A program made the position numbers and the translations under genes. This document shows, in pieces, positions 41,914 to 51,488 of a stretch of DNA of 64,000 nt. Source of the DNA: DAINPP01 sp036743375 (GTDB lineage: Bacteria; Thermotogota; Thermotogae; MWEM01); assembly GCA_036743375.1 (NCBI GenBank), contig DAINPP010000001.1:1-64000 (forward strand), written 5' to 3'. Position 1 is the first letter of the stretch, and the number at the start of each line of letters is the position of its first letter. Under the pieces are notes generated by a model. That model did not search any database, had not been told where the DNA came from, and saw only the letters and a program-made list of their open reading frames with translations.

Positions 41914-44457
41914 TTGAAGACTAAAATTTTTTTAATTCTGATCCTTGTAAATTGTTTTGCTACTTTGTATTCAAGATCTTTTATATATTTTCCGTCGGAT
42001 CATTTTGATATCTTCTACGAAGAAGAGACCAAGGAACAGGCCGTGCAATTGATAGAACAGGGAAACGAGATCTATGAAAAACTGTCCGGATTCTATAATG
42101 TCGAACTGAAATACAGATTAAAAGTATACTTGCTTGCAGGCGTTGATTTTTCAAATGCTTATGCAGATTTTTTTTCAAATGCAATCGTTATTTATGTCAA
42201 TAGAAACCCTGTCGACTATTACGACAACTCTTTTGAATGGTGGGTCCCATTTGTTTTTTCTCATGAATTAACACATATTCTGATTGCAAATAAACCCGAA
42301 TGGATTAAATCTTTTCTGGATATATTCGGTCATCCGGTTTCTATGCTGTTTGACACGGCATTTACCCCTTCTTTCTTTCATGAAGGAATTTCTATTTACT
42401 CTGAATCCATGTTTTCAGAAAAAGGACGACTGGACGACGATAGATACCTTTCATATCTATCAGCTGAAGTACAGGACTCAACTTTTAAGGGATTTTCTCT
42501 TGGTGGTGGGATGAATTCACCCGATTTTACACCAACGGGTTATAATTACCTATACGGAGCCTTTTTCGTTGACTATATGGAAGAAAGTTATGGGGAAGAA
42601 ACCGTCTCAAAGATGGTAAGTGATTATGGCCGTATCTACAGATATAATTTTCTCCAAATGATAGAAGATTTGTCGGGGAAATCATTTACCGATTTTATCA
42701 ACGACTGGAAATACTGGTTGATGGAAAAGACTTCGTACCTCGCAAATGAGACGAACGACTATTTATCTGAAAATATTACCAATTCAGGCTATTATTCCGG
42801 ATTAAACGCAACTAACGGAAAATCACTTTATTATTTTTCTCAGAAAGATGGTTCTATTACTCAAATGATAAAACAAACTGATCTGCTGATTGAGGAAAGA
42901 AATATCGGTATACCTGTAGATTTTTCGGTATCACCTTCCGGCAAATCTGCATTTGTATATGCCAACTCCGACGGTTTAGAGAAATACGATCTGTCTCTTT
43001 TTTTCGATACCGGAAACGAAAAAATCAGAAAAAATAAGATGATTAGTCATCCGGCTAAGATTACCTGGCAGAATGATGAAGTGCTTCTTTATACTTACCT
43101 CGAAAATGGCGGGACCGGCCTATCCTCTTATAACACGGTAAACGAGGAAATCATCAATTACTTATCGCCGAGTACGGATTATTATATCAATAATATGAGT
43201 GTTGAGGGGACGTCATGCTTCATGTCCATTTCATTCAACGGTAATTCTGATATTTACAGACTCAATCTTGACAATGGAGAAATAACACAGATAACACAAA
43301 CTCCACAGAATGAAATAGATGTATTTATTGAAAACGGCGTTCTTTATTTTTCATCGAACAGGGTGAGTAAAATAACCGGAAATTTATCCCCGTATGACAT
43401 CTACGCATTGAATCTTAAAACAGATGATGTACAAAAACTGACCAGTACCAAATGGGGAGCCTATAACCCGGTAATGTACAAAGAAAATCTTTATTATAGA
43501 GGCTATTCCGGAAAAGGATTTGATTTGTATAAGGTCATAAAATACGCCGATACTGTGGTCGATAACACTTTAGTCAATGAATTGCCGATAACCGAACACA
43601 ATCTTAATCTGGTGGAGGATATCCCCGTTTCTGAGCTGATTAAGTCCTGGGATTCAGAAAGGGTGTTATTACCCGTACCAAGGTTTGGAATTCCTTTTTT
43701 ATTTCCAGTGAACAATACCCTTATGGGGGCCGCGGGAATTGCCGGATGGGATGATTTAAAAGAATGGATATGGTACGGGTATTATTTTGGATTCAATGAA
43801 TACAGGAAATGGGATTATTCGCTCATACACAGAGGCCTACCGGATATGCAGATTTCCTGGAATGGTGATTTTGAATATGAAGAGATAAAGACATCGTTGA
43901 AATTTCCGTTCTACTTCAGAGAGTCTGAAGATTATTTACTCCTAAGACCGGGGATAGAGCTTGGTTGTTTTCATACGGTGAATGATCTAAATTTCAGAAT
44001 GATTTCAGATTTTTCTCTTTATCTGTCATCCGGTTCGATCGGATATCCGAACAATCCGGTAAGAGTTCCTGAATTCTATCAATTGATTCAACTCGGAACT
44101 TCAGGCTATTATTCACAAACGGGAATTGGATTGTCTTTACCTTTTTCATGCACAGGTCTCTTAAGACAGAGAACCGTCAACGGTTCTACAAGATTAACGG
44201 CCGAAGGGTGGTATCCGTTCAGCCATTTTAATCCCATCGGTTCAAAGGATGGTAAATTCAGATTATCATCGTTAGATTTACATATTGCTGGAAATATGGA
44301 CATAAACGAAGATCTGATGGTTGCTCCATCTGCTATCATCGGGGTATGGATAGATCTTGGGATACAGTATTGGCTTGATATGAAATTGATACTCGATTTC
44401 GAACTGAACAACGAGGGATTTGAACCTGTTGTTTCGATTCAAAATTCAATATTATAA
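41914..44457 (+). CDS. Secreted peptidase MA-like metalloprotease with beta-propeller and barrel-like C-terminus
   Basis: 847 residues from TTG 41914 (AAGGAG seven bases upstream; the frame stays open further but runs into the divergent malic enzyme gene). Signal peptide about 1-20. A gluzincin domain has HELTH (117-121) and a downstream FFHEGIS supplying the third ligand, as in peptidase MA. From about 280 to 560 the sequence has TolB-like propeller repeats (SPSGKSAFVYANSDG, YLSPSTDYY, YFSSNRVSKI, PYDIYALNL). The last 250 residues alternate aromatic and polar strands like an outer-membrane barrel. Function unknown. Confidence 0.82.
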   Translation: MKTKIFLILILVNCFATLYSRSFIYFPSDHFDIFYEEETKEQAVQLIEQGNEIYEKLSGFYNVELKYRLKVYLLAGVDFSNAYADFFSNAIVIYVNRNPVDYYDNSFEWWVPFVFSHELTHILIANKPEWIKSFLDIFGHPVSMLFDTAFTPSFFHEGISIYSESMFSEKGRLDDDRYLSYLSAEVQDSTFKGFSLGGGMNSPDFTPTGYNYLYGAFFVDYMEESYGEETVSKMVSDYGRIYRYNFLQMIEDLSGKSFTDFINDWKYWLMEKTSYLANETNDYLSENITNSGYYSGLNATNGKSLYYFSQKDGSITQMIKQTDLLIEERNIGIPVDFSVSPSGKSAFVYANSDGLEKYDLSLFFDTGNEKIRKNKMISHPAKITWQNDEVLLYTYLENGGTGLSSYNTVNEEIINYLSPSTDYYINNMSVEGTSCFMSISFNGNSDIYRLNLDNGEITQITQTPQNEIDVFIENGVLYFSSNRVSKITGNLSPYDIYALNLKTDDVQKLTSTKWGAYNPVMYKENLYYRGYSGKGFDLYKVIKYADTVVDNTLVNELPITEHNLNLVEDIPVSELIKSWDSERVLLPVPRFGIPFLFPVNNTLMGAAGIAGWDDLKEWIWYGYYFGFNEYRKWDYSLIHRGLPDMQISWNGDFEYEEIKTSLKFPFYFRESEDYLLLRPGIELGCFHTVNDLNFRMISDFSLYLSSGSIGYPNNPVRVPEFYQLIQLGTSGYYSQTGIGLSLPFSCTGLLRQRTVNGSTRLTAEGWYPFSHFNPIGSKDGKFRLSSLDLHIAGNMDINEDLMVAPSAIIGVWIDLGIQYWLDMKLILDFELNNEGFEPVVSIQNSIL

Positions 44458-44466
44458 GGAGTTTTT

Positions 44467-45243
44467 ATGATACAGATACAGAATTTGCATTTTAAATATA
44501 CCGGCAGCAGACAAAAAACACTAACCGATATAAACTTCTTTGTCGAGCGGGGAGAATTCTTTGGAATCATAGGACCAAACGGAGCTGGGAAAACAACCCT
44601 GTTCCGTTTGATTCTTGGTTTCCTGAAACCGTTAGAAGGAAAAGTAATCATCGATCATGAAGATATACGAAATCTTAAAAGAAAAGAGATCTCCAGAAAA
44701 CTCTCCGCTGTTATGCAAGACTTTTCTCCAACTTACGATTTTACGGTCGAAGAGATTGTCCATATGGGAAGAACGCCCTATCTTGGATTATTTTCAAATG
44801 AAAGTGAACGAGATTATAATATAGTCCGTGAAGCCATATCGGAAACGGAACTTGAAGGTTTTGAAAGTAAGCAGTTTAATCATCTGAGCGGTGGTGAAAG
44901 ACAGCGAGTGCTGATAGCCAAATGTTTTGCTCAGAATACACCTATCATCTTACTGGATGAATTTGTTGCACATCTTGATATTGGACATGTTCAGCAATTA
45001 ATTCAAAGGGTATTTATCAAAAACAAAAAAGAAAAAATTACCGTTGTGGCCATCTTTCATGATATCAATACTGCAGCTCTGTACTGCGACAGAATCGCCG
45101 TCCTCTCAAAAGGACAGATCTATCAAATCGGTACTCCGGAAGAAATCATCAATCAGCAACTGATGCGTGATGTTTACAAGGCAGATTCTTATATCGTTCC
45201 TCACAGGGTGGACTCCAAACCGCAGGTTATCTTGAATAAATAA
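44467..45243 (+). CDS. ABC ATPase of the iron-siderophore/cobalamin (FecE/BtuD) type
   Basis: 258 residues. Walker A GPNGAGKT (36-43), signature LSGGERQRVLIAKCFAQ, Walker B IILLDEF and switch histidine in IFHDIN. The MQDFSPTYDFTVEEIVHMGRTPY segment is typical of FecE/BtuD ATPases. The last residue of Walker B is F after E, where P is usual (DEF rather than DEP). No permease or binding-protein gene is beside it. GGAG seven bases before ATG; it follows the peptidase gene by nine bases. Confidence 0.9.
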   Translation: MIQIQNLHFKYTGSRQKTLTDINFFVERGEFFGIIGPNGAGKTTLFRLILGFLKPLEGKVIIDHEDIRNLKRKEISRKLSAVMQDFSPTYDFTVEEIVHMGRTPYLGLFSNESERDYNIVREAISETELEGFESKQFNHLSGGERQRVLIAKCFAQNTPIILLDEFVAHLDIGHVQQLIQRVFIKNKKEKITVVAIFHDINTAALYCDRIAVLSKGQIYQIGTPEEIINQQLMRDVYKADSYIVPHRVDSKPQVILNK

Positions 45244-45289
45244 GCATAGGTGTTTATTTGCGCTCATTGGAAAAAATATAAAAAAATCA

Positions 45290-45298
45290 TGATATAAT
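45290..45298 (+). promoter_or_regulatory. Extended -10 promoter of the small unknown gene
   Basis: TGATATAAT between the ABC ATPase and the small acidic protein gene, about 65 bases before its probable start. Confidence 0.6.
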
Positions 45299-45364
45299 TG
45301 ACTTGATAAAATTTGTAAGAAGGGTCTGGTGATTACATTTAATTCACAAATCATGGAGATAGCA

Positions 45365-45733
45365 ATGGCACTTGTTTTAAAAGCTCTCATTGTTGGATTA
45401 AGCGATAAAGAAAGTATATACGAAAAAGTTTTTGAAGAGCTGGAAGAAATGGGATATGAATCATCGGATATTGAGGATACTTTAGAGGAAGTATTTAAAC
45501 TGGATGCCTTTAACAGTGATCTCCTGTTCCCGTTTCAGGGCTTAAGTCATGTCGTTTTCGACATTTACTCCCCAAGTAAGAGGATTCCTCTAGAACTCTT
45601 ATCCGGAGATGATGACGAATATGTAAAAGACATCTTCGGGGAGCTATACTCGGGTAAAATAACCCCGGAAAAATTTGAAATCTTTCTTGAGATGGGCGAG
45701 GATGTAGATTTTCAGAACGATATCTACAATTAA
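45365..45733 (+). CDS. Small acidic cytoplasmic protein, unknown
   Basis: 122 residues, not recognised. It has no signal peptide. The first half looks helical (KESIYEKVFEELEEMGYESSDIEDTLEEVF) and superficially recalls the Smg/DUF494 start, but I do not claim that family. It is strongly acidic. I use ATG 45365 with GGAG six bases upstream; GTG 45329 or ATG 45353 in the same frame are alternatives. It has its own promoter and ends two bases from the convergent phosphatase gene. Confidence 0.65.
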   Translation: MALVLKALIVGLSDKESIYEKVFEELEEMGYESSDIEDTLEEVFKLDAFNSDLLFPFQGLSHVVFDIYSPSKRIPLELLSGDDDEYVKDIFGELYSGKITPEKFEIFLEMGEDVDFQNDIYN

Positions 45734-45735
45734 AA

Positions 45736-46314
45736 TCAACAATACCAACTGGTCTTGATATAATCGGTATTATCCGGAATAGAAACTTTATCCCGGATAT
45801 TTTTTATTGGAATATTCCGTAAATATCCGGTAAGACAAAGCAACACCATCCCATGTGTAATCACGGCTGTTTTTTTCCCCGGATACTTTCGGAGTATCTT
45901 CTCGATCCCCTTAACGGCCCTCTCTTGGATCTCCAAGTACGTTTCAGCACCTTTCATGGCAAAGAGATGAGGCTGTTCCCTGTAAAGCCTGAATTCGCTT
46001 TCATAGTTCTGAACGACATCACCGATCAACATCCCCTCCCAACAACCAAATGCCGCTTCGTTAAAATCCTTCATCTCAAGAAAAACGGAGTTGACCTTCG
46101 AATCCTCGAGCGCATAATACAGGGTGTTTTTAGTACGATTTAACGCTGAAGTGACAAATATTTCTGGGTTTAACGCAAGAATTCTTTCTTTCATCTTCCT
46201 TGACTGCATTATACCCGTTTCAGATAATGCACTATCTTTTTGTCCCTGAAATCTTCTCTGCTGATTCCATTCGGTTTGTGCATGTCTGAAAAAATAGATT
46301 TCTGTTTTAATCAT
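45736..46314 (-). CDS. Histidine phosphatase family protein (phosphoglycerate mutase-like)
   Basis: 192 residues. The catalytic motif is FFRHAQTEWN (H11; RHA replaces the common RHG), followed by QGQKDSALSETG and the second histidine in VITHGMVLL. Members of this size act on small phosphorylated metabolites; GpmB/CobC-like activity is possible. It overlaps the end of rdgB by four bases and belongs to a four-gene minus-strand operon. Confidence 0.88.
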   Translation of the reverse strand: MIKTEIYFFRHAQTEWNQQRRFQGQKDSALSETGIMQSRKMKERILALNPEIFVTSALNRTKNTLYYALEDSKVNSVFLEMKDFNEAAFGCWEGMLIGDVVQNYESEFRLYREQPHLFAMKGAETYLEIQERAVKGIEKILRKYPGKKTAVITHGMVLLCLTGYLRNIPIKNIRDKVSIPDNTDYIKTSWYC

Positions 46315-46913
46315 TTAATATAGCCTTCTGCTTCCAGTTTTTCCTTCAATAACTTAAACGCTCTGGCTCTGTGACTGAATGAATTCTTTACCGTTTCGGG
46401 TAATTCGCCAAATGTTTTTTCGAATCCTTCGGGGATGAATATCGGATCATAACCAAAACCGTCTATGCCCTGAATCGTTTTGGAGATATGTCCCTTAACA
46501 ATCCCTTCAACGATGATCTTTTTGTTTTCAAGCGGATCAAAGAAGCACGCAACGGTTCTGAACTGTGCATAGCGTTCTTCTTCAGTTGTATAGTCTTTCA
46601 TCATATTCAGAATAGTATCCATCTTTTCGGTATAATCCGATCCTTCCATAAAACGTGCACTTTTGACACCCGGAAAATTATCAAGGGATTTTATTTCAAG
46701 TCCGGAATCATCTGCAACAGTATAAAAGCCAAAGTAACTCGCTGCCTCTTTCGCCTTCTTTTCGGCATTGCTTTCAAACGTATCGCCGTCCTCTGTTACA
46801 TCCCATCTTTCGCTAAAATCACGAATGTTTTTAAAGGGGATATTCGGCACTATTTTCGTTATCTCTTCTACTTTATGTTTATTCATCGTTGCCAGTAAAA
46901 TCATTATCCTCAT
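46311..46913 (-). CDS. rdgB: XTP/dITP diphosphatase (RdgB/HAM1)
   Basis: 200 residues. ILLATMNKHKVEEI is the substrate-binding start, TVADDSGLEI holds the catalytic aspartates, and FPGVKSARF, GFGYDPIFIP and SHRARAFKLL are all typical. It removes non-canonical purine triphosphates from the nucleotide pool. The first ATG overlaps the upstream methylase gene by 35 bases; the second ATG three codons later is nearly as good, as neither has an ideal ribosome site. Confidence 0.95.
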   Translation of the reverse strand: MRIMILLATMNKHKVEEITKIVPNIPFKNIRDFSERWDVTEDGDTFESNAEKKAKEAASYFGFYTVADDSGLEIKSLDNFPGVKSARFMEGSDYTEKMDTILNMMKDYTTEEERYAQFRTVACFFDPLENKKIIVEGIVKGHISKTIQGIDGFGYDPIFIPEGFEKTFGELPETVKNSFSHRARAFKLLKEKLEAEGYIK

Positions 46914-48039
46914 CGCCTTTCTTGGGTTTCGGCCCCCAGAAAAAATACAGCCAGGTCTTCAAACCACTGTTGAGTATCCATTTCTTTTTTGATGCTTTCA
47001 TATCAAACGCCTTTTCAGTCTGTTCATGTGATGTATAGATGAAATAGGACCAGTCTTGAAGGTCTTTCTTTAAATGTTTCATCTGCTGATAGAGATTAAA
47101 AGCCGCATCCTTGTCATTCAGCCTTTCTCCAAAAGGCGGGTTGGTCAGAACAAATCCATATCTCGTATCCCTTCGTAACTGTTCCATTGGCTGCTGCTCA
47201 AATCTGCAGTATTCAGAGATTCTTGCGGCAACGGAATTTTTTTCAGCATATTCGATCATTTTTGCAGAAGTATCATATCCCGTAAGGTTTGCCTCAGTCT
47301 TTTTTATCAACTTCCTTGCATTTCTTCGTTCATCACTGATAATCTTCTTATCAATCAGACTCCAATCCTCAAAGAGAAACGAACGATAGAGTCCCGGTGC
47401 CTGATTTCTTGCAATCATGGCCGCTTCTATAATAATCGTTCCCGATCCACAGAATGGATCGACTAATTCTATGTTTTCATTCCATCTCGCAAGCTTTAGC
47501 AATCCGGCGGCAATCGTTTCCCGTAGAGGTGCCCTACCGGCCTGTGTCCTGTATCCACGCATATGAAGTCCATTGCCGGAGGTTTCCAATGCAACCGTAA
47601 CCCCGTTTTTTCTGATATAGATATGCACGGGATATTCTTTACCGGACATGGGCATTCTATTCAGAGAATATGACTGACATAATTTAGAAAGGATTGCCTT
47701 TTGTGCAACCGATTGGGTTATTCGCGTACTTTTTAATTCGGATTTTTTTATTTTAACTCTCGAAATTAGTAGATTACCATCTTTTGGGATAACACTCTTC
47801 CAATCGAATCGACTCAGATTATCATAAAGCTCATCCGAAGTGAAAGCGGTAAACTCGTCTAAAATGATAAATACCCGTTCAGCGGTTCTCAGCCACAGGT
47901 TTGCCCTGACGAGATCTCTTTCTTCGCCTTCGAAGATTGCCTTTCCGTCACTTGAATCTATAACATTCAGCCCCAGTTCTTTTATTTCATAGGCAAGAGG
48001 GCTTTCAAGACCCGCCGTACAAGTTGCCATAAACTTCAT
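46879..48039 (-). CDS. THUMP-domain class I SAM-dependent RNA methyltransferase (RlmL/YpsC type)
   Basis: 386 residues. The N-terminal ferredoxin-like/THUMP region (about 1-155) starts MATCTAGLESPLAYEIKELG; the UPF0020 methyltransferase domain follows with DPFCGSGTIIIEAAMIA and the N2-guanine motif FVLTNPPFGERL. It probably methylates guanine N2 in 23S rRNA. It lacks the second RlmK half found in E. coli RlmL. The stop TAA of the upstream gene overlaps its ATG. Confidence 0.92.
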   Translation of the reverse strand: MKFMATCTAGLESPLAYEIKELGLNVIDSSDGKAIFEGEERDLVRANLWLRTAERVFIILDEFTAFTSDELYDNLSRFDWKSVIPKDGNLLISRVKIKKSELKSTRITQSVAQKAILSKLCQSYSLNRMPMSGKEYPVHIYIRKNGVTVALETSGNGLHMRGYRTQAGRAPLRETIAAGLLKLARWNENIELVDPFCGSGTIIIEAAMIARNQAPGLYRSFLFEDWSLIDKKIISDERRNARKLIKKTEANLTGYDTSAKMIEYAEKNSVAARISEYCRFEQQPMEQLRRDTRYGFVLTNPPFGERLNDKDAAFNLYQQMKHLKKDLQDWSYFIYTSHEQTEKAFDMKASKKKWILNSGLKTWLYFFWGPKPKKGDEDNDFTGNDE

Positions 48040-48710
48040 TATTTTACCTCCAGTATCTTTTTCAATACTTTTTTTCCATACGGATCTTTTTCAAGTAATT
48101 CATAGAAATTCTTATTGAGATTGATTAACCGTTTAATCGCGTTCTCCACCATAACTTTTTCATTCGTGCCCAACCAGTTAAATTGATTGATCTTCAGAAG
48201 ATCATACAAGGCCCTGGGATTTTCTATATAAGAAAATGTCATGATCAACTGACCTATCATTTCTTCGGTAAAGTCATCTTCGAACGTAAATAATTCAAGC
48301 AGATCAAGATACTTCTCTCCGCCACCGAGTTTTGAAACCGCTTCATAAATGACAAGATGGGCCTTTTCATCATCGTATAAAGGTAAGAATGATTCTATTA
48401 ACGAAATTTCATTCTTTGTTCCTATTTCCCCCATTACATCAATAATCATCAGAATAGATGTCCTGAAGGCAATTTCCTTATATTCCCGCGGTTGAGTTTC
48501 AAATTTTTTCTTCTCCGCCATCAGATAATGTCTAACAGAATAGAATGATTCAATACCAATCTGTATAATAGTCTCCTGAACTAATTCCAATAACTCATGA
48601 TCTTCCTCGTTGTCGTTCATCACTTCAATGAGGGCCGGAATGGCTTCTGAACCTTTTTCATTGACAATTCTATTTATTAAATCATATTTCTTCTCATCAA
48701 ATTCCTGCAT
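48039..48710 (-). CDS. HEAT-like repeat protein, unknown
   Basis: 223 residues, entirely helical, not recognised by name. It resembles HEAT repeats (AIPALIEVMNDNEEDHELLELVQETIIQIG, DVMGEIGTKNEISLIESFLPL). It has no signal peptide and is acidic, so it is probably a cytoplasmic protein-binding adaptor. It is the first gene of the operon with the methylase, rdgB and phosphatase genes, and overlaps the methylase start by one base. Confidence 0.75.
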   Translation of the reverse strand: MQEFDEKKYDLINRIVNEKGSEAIPALIEVMNDNEEDHELLELVQETIIQIGIESFYSVRHYLMAEKKKFETQPREYKEIAFRTSILMIIDVMGEIGTKNEISLIESFLPLYDDEKAHLVIYEAVSKLGGGEKYLDLLELFTFEDDFTEEMIGQLIMTFSYIENPRALYDLLKINQFNWLGTNEKVMVENAIKRLINLNKNFYELLEKDPYGKKVLKKILEVK

Positions 48711-48743
48711 TTTAACCCCTTTTCTTCATCAATATTGCCTTCA

Positions 48744-48752
48744 ATTATAACA
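48744..48752 (-). promoter_or_regulatory. Extended -10 promoter of the HEAT-methylase-rdgB operon
   Basis: Minus strand TGTTATAAT about 34 bases upstream of the HEAT-like gene. Confidence 0.65.
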
Positions 48753-48771
48753 CAGTCCATACGCTGAAGAT

Positions 48772-48802
48772 AAAAAAACGAGCGCATTTAATAATACGCC
48801 CG
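48772..48802 (-). terminator. Intrinsic terminator of the liv operon
   Basis: A 9-pair stem with two G-T pairs (48794-48802 with 48779-48787, 6-base loop) followed by seven T on the minus strand (48778-48772), 44 bases past the livF stop. Confidence 0.85.
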
Positions 48803-48845
48803 AATTTTAAGGAAGGTTTTATTGGTTGGTTCGTGTTGCCGTCTG

Positions 48846-49574
48846 TTACATTCCGAGATAAGCTTTCTGTACATCGGGATTAGTCAGAAGAGATTTTGCA
48901 TCACCCTTTAGTTTGATTTCCCCTGTTTCAAGCACATAGGCATTATCTGAAATGTTCAATGCGGATGCCGCATTCTGTTCAACGAGTAATATGGTAACGC
49001 CATCTTCCTCGTTGATTTTCCTTATCACCTGAAAAACCTCTTTTACAAGCAGTGGAGCCAATCCAAGTGATGGTTCGTCAAGCATCATCAGTTTAGGATT
49101 TGTCATCAAGCCACGACTGATTGCCAGCATCTGTTGTTCTCCACCGGAAAGTGTTCCTCCGGGTTGATTAATTCTCTCCTTTAACCGCGGAAATAACTCA
49201 AAGACCCAGTCAAGATCTTTTTTTATACCTGCTTTATCTTTTCTGTTATAGGCTCCCATGATCAAGTTCTCCCTGACGGTTAACCCTGAGAATATTCGCC
49301 TTCCTTCAGGAACATGAACAATCCCCATCTGAGTAATCAGGTGAGGCGCCTTATTTGTGATTTCAGAATTCATAAACTTGATCTTGCCATTTCTGGTTTT
49401 TACAAGCCCGCTGATCGTAGATAATGTAGATGTCTTTCCCGCGCCATTCGCGCCAATCAAGGTTACTATATCCCCTTTCGGCACTTTGATATTAATCTTT
49501 TTCACAGCCTCTATAGGTCCATAACTGATGGTTATATCTTCCAATTCAAGCATATACTCAGCTGACATCGACAT
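48846..49574 (-). CDS. livF: Branched-chain amino acid ABC transporter ATP-binding protein LivF
   Basis: 242 residues. Walker A GANGAGKTS, GRRIFSGLTVRENL and signature LSGGEQQMLAISRGLM are typical of LivF, with LVEQNAASAL near the end. I choose ATG 49574, seven bases after AGGAG, which overlaps the livG stop. It is the last gene of the operon. Confidence 0.94.
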   Translation of the reverse strand: MSMSAEYMLELEDITISYGPIEAVKKINIKVPKGDIVTLIGANGAGKTSTLSTISGLVKTRNGKIKFMNSEITNKAPHLITQMGIVHVPEGRRIFSGLTVRENLIMGAYNRKDKAGIKKDLDWVFELFPRLKERINQPGGTLSGGEQQMLAISRGLMTNPKLMMLDEPSLGLAPLLVKEVFQVIRKINEEDGVTILLVEQNAASALNISDNAYVLETGEIKLKGDAKSLLTNPDVQKAYLGM

Positions 49575-50409
49575 TCTTCCACTCCTCGCCAAGATAGGCT
49601 TCGATTACCTTCGGATCACTTCTGATCTCTGCAGGACTTCCCATTGCAATCTCTCTTCCATAATCCAGAACGATAATCCTTTCGCATAAATTCATGACAA
49701 ATTTCATGTCATGTTCAATTAAAAATACGGTTACGTCGAAATCATCCCTGATTTTCGTAACAAGATTCATCAACGCAACCGATTCGGAGGGATTCATACC
49801 TGCTGCCGGTTCATCTAAAAGCAGCAGTTTTGGTGTTGTTGCAAGTGCTCTTGCTATTTCAAGCTTTCGCTGCTCGCCATACGGTAATGATCCAGCCATT
49901 TCATCGGCATATTTAGTCATTCCAAGCTCTTCAAGGATGAACATGGCCTTTTCTTTTTGCTCCTTTTCTTTGCCGAAATAACCCAGTTTAAAAATTGATT
50001 TCCAGAGCCATGAAAAGGAAGCACCCTTCGCTTCACGTTTCCACTTTCTCAATACTTTGTCAGGCCCTGTATTTGCCAGTTCATGATGCATCGAAACCTG
50101 GAGGTTTTCCAGAACTGTCATGGTTTTAAAAAGTCTGATATTCTGGAATGTTCTCGCAATCCCGAAATGGGTTATATAATGAGGTTGAAAACCGTCAATT
50201 CTCGTTTTACCAAGGAGGACGTTGCCGTCTGTCGGACGATAAACCCCCGTCACAACGTTGAAGACCGTCGTTTTTCCGGCACCGTTCGGGCCTATCAATC
50301 CAAGGATTTCGCCATTATTTATTTCAGCACTGAAATCTTCTACGGCAATCAGACCCCCAAATTTCATAGTTATCTTATCTAACTTTAAGAGATAATTCTT
50401 TTCATTCAA
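49558..50409 (-). CDS. livG: Branched-chain amino acid ABC transporter ATP-binding protein LivG
   Basis: 283 residues. Walker A GPNGAGKTT, the LivG-specific ITHFGIARTFQNIRLF segment, signature SLPYGEQRKLEIARAL and LLLDEPAAGMNPSE. I favour TTG 50409, six bases after AGAGGTG; GTG codons just upstream are alternatives. It overlaps both neighbours by a few bases, which points to translational coupling. Confidence 0.94.
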   Translation of the reverse strand: MNEKNYLLKLDKITMKFGGLIAVEDFSAEINNGEILGLIGPNGAGKTTVFNVVTGVYRPTDGNVLLGKTRIDGFQPHYITHFGIARTFQNIRLFKTMTVLENLQVSMHHELANTGPDKVLRKWKREAKGASFSWLWKSIFKLGYFGKEKEQKEKAMFILEELGMTKYADEMAGSLPYGEQRKLEIARALATTPKLLLLDEPAAGMNPSESVALMNLVTKIRDDFDVTVFLIEHDMKFVMNLCERIIVLDYGREIAMGSPAEIRSDPKVIEAYLGEEWKNVDVS

Positions 50410-51484
50410 CACCGACACCTCTTTTCCCGATTTTCCGGAAACCCTTATACAGAGAATTCCAGGTCAACTCATTTCTACCCATTATCCCTTTCTGCCAGAA
50501 TATCATCATAATGATGAACAACGCTGAAAACACAAGCATTCTCATTCCCGAGATTCCGGGAATTGTCAAACCGAATATCGTTATATCCGATTCCACAACT
50601 CTCAGTAATTCTGAAAGAACGGCAAACAAACCGGCTCCTATGACCGCTCCCGATAGACTTCCGAGCCCTCCAAGAACGATCATGATTAATATGTTAAACG
50701 TCAGTGAGATCCCCAAGGTTGTTGGTTTTGGATCGATCGATGTGAGCCAGTGCGCGTATAATGATCCTGAAACACCTGCAAAAAAGCCACTGATTACAAA
50801 TGATGTCAACTGATGTTTAAATACATTAATACCCATGGATTTGGCGGCAATTGGATCATCACGGATTGCCCTCAAGGCCCTTCCATAAGAACTTTTCACA
50901 AAACTCCCTATCACGATCAGGGTGATCATTAACCATCCCCAGGACCACCAGACATTGGTATATGAAGGAATCCCCTTTAACCCCAGAGAACCATTCGTGA
51001 TCTTGGACCAGTTTAAAAGTATGATTCTGATGATTTCTGCAAATCCAAGTGTCGTTATCGCAAGATAATCCCCTGCCAGTCTCATGGAAGGCCATCCTAC
51101 GGCAAATGCCATTATAGCTGCGGCAATTCCACCGATCAATGTGGCCCAAAAAAAAGGCATATTCGATAGAATTTCTGTATTCAGGGGAAACGCTACACCG
51201 GTTAATATAAATGAGGCTTCTTTCTGCTGAACGGTCATCGTCAATAATGAAGAGGTATAAGCGCCTATTGCAATAAACCCGGCATGTCCAAGCGAAAGCA
51301 TCCCGGAAACACCGTTTACCAGCGTTAAGCTCACGGCCATTATTGAAAAAATACCGATCAGTGAAATGATTCTTATGAAATAACTGTTTAAATTCTGTTC
51401 TGCAGAACTTAATAAGATACCAAATAAAGCAATAAATACTACTGTCAATAGGATCTGTGTTTTTACCGATAAAGTTTTTTTCAT
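50402..51484 (-). CDS. livM: Branched-chain amino acid ABC transporter permease LivM
   Basis: 360 residues with 8-10 membrane helices. MLSLGHAGFIAIGAYTS, GDYLAITTLGFAEIIRI and the EAA-like RAIRDDPIAAKSMG identify LivM. The ATG at 51484 has AAGGTG upstream at the end of livH; a longer in-frame ORF would overlap livH by 86 bases. Confidence 0.93.
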   Translation of the reverse strand: MKKTLSVKTQILLTVVFIALFGILLSSAEQNLNSYFIRIISLIGIFSIMAVSLTLVNGVSGMLSLGHAGFIAIGAYTSSLLTMTVQQKEASFILTGVAFPLNTEILSNMPFFWATLIGGIAAAIMAFAVGWPSMRLAGDYLAITTLGFAEIIRIILLNWSKITNGSLGLKGIPSYTNVWWSWGWLMITLIVIGSFVKSSYGRALRAIRDDPIAAKSMGINVFKHQLTSFVISGFFAGVSGSLYAHWLTSIDPKPTTLGISLTFNILIMIVLGGLGSLSGAVIGAGLFAVLSELLRVVESDITIFGLTIPGISGMRMLVFSALFIIMMIFWQKGIMGRNELTWNSLYKGFRKIGKRGVGVE

Positions 51485-51488
51485 ATCA

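Noticed and set aside
45756..45764. TGATATAAT near 45756
   Set aside because: It lies inside the coding end of the minus-strand histidine phosphatase with no plus-strand gene behind it, so it is taken as chance.
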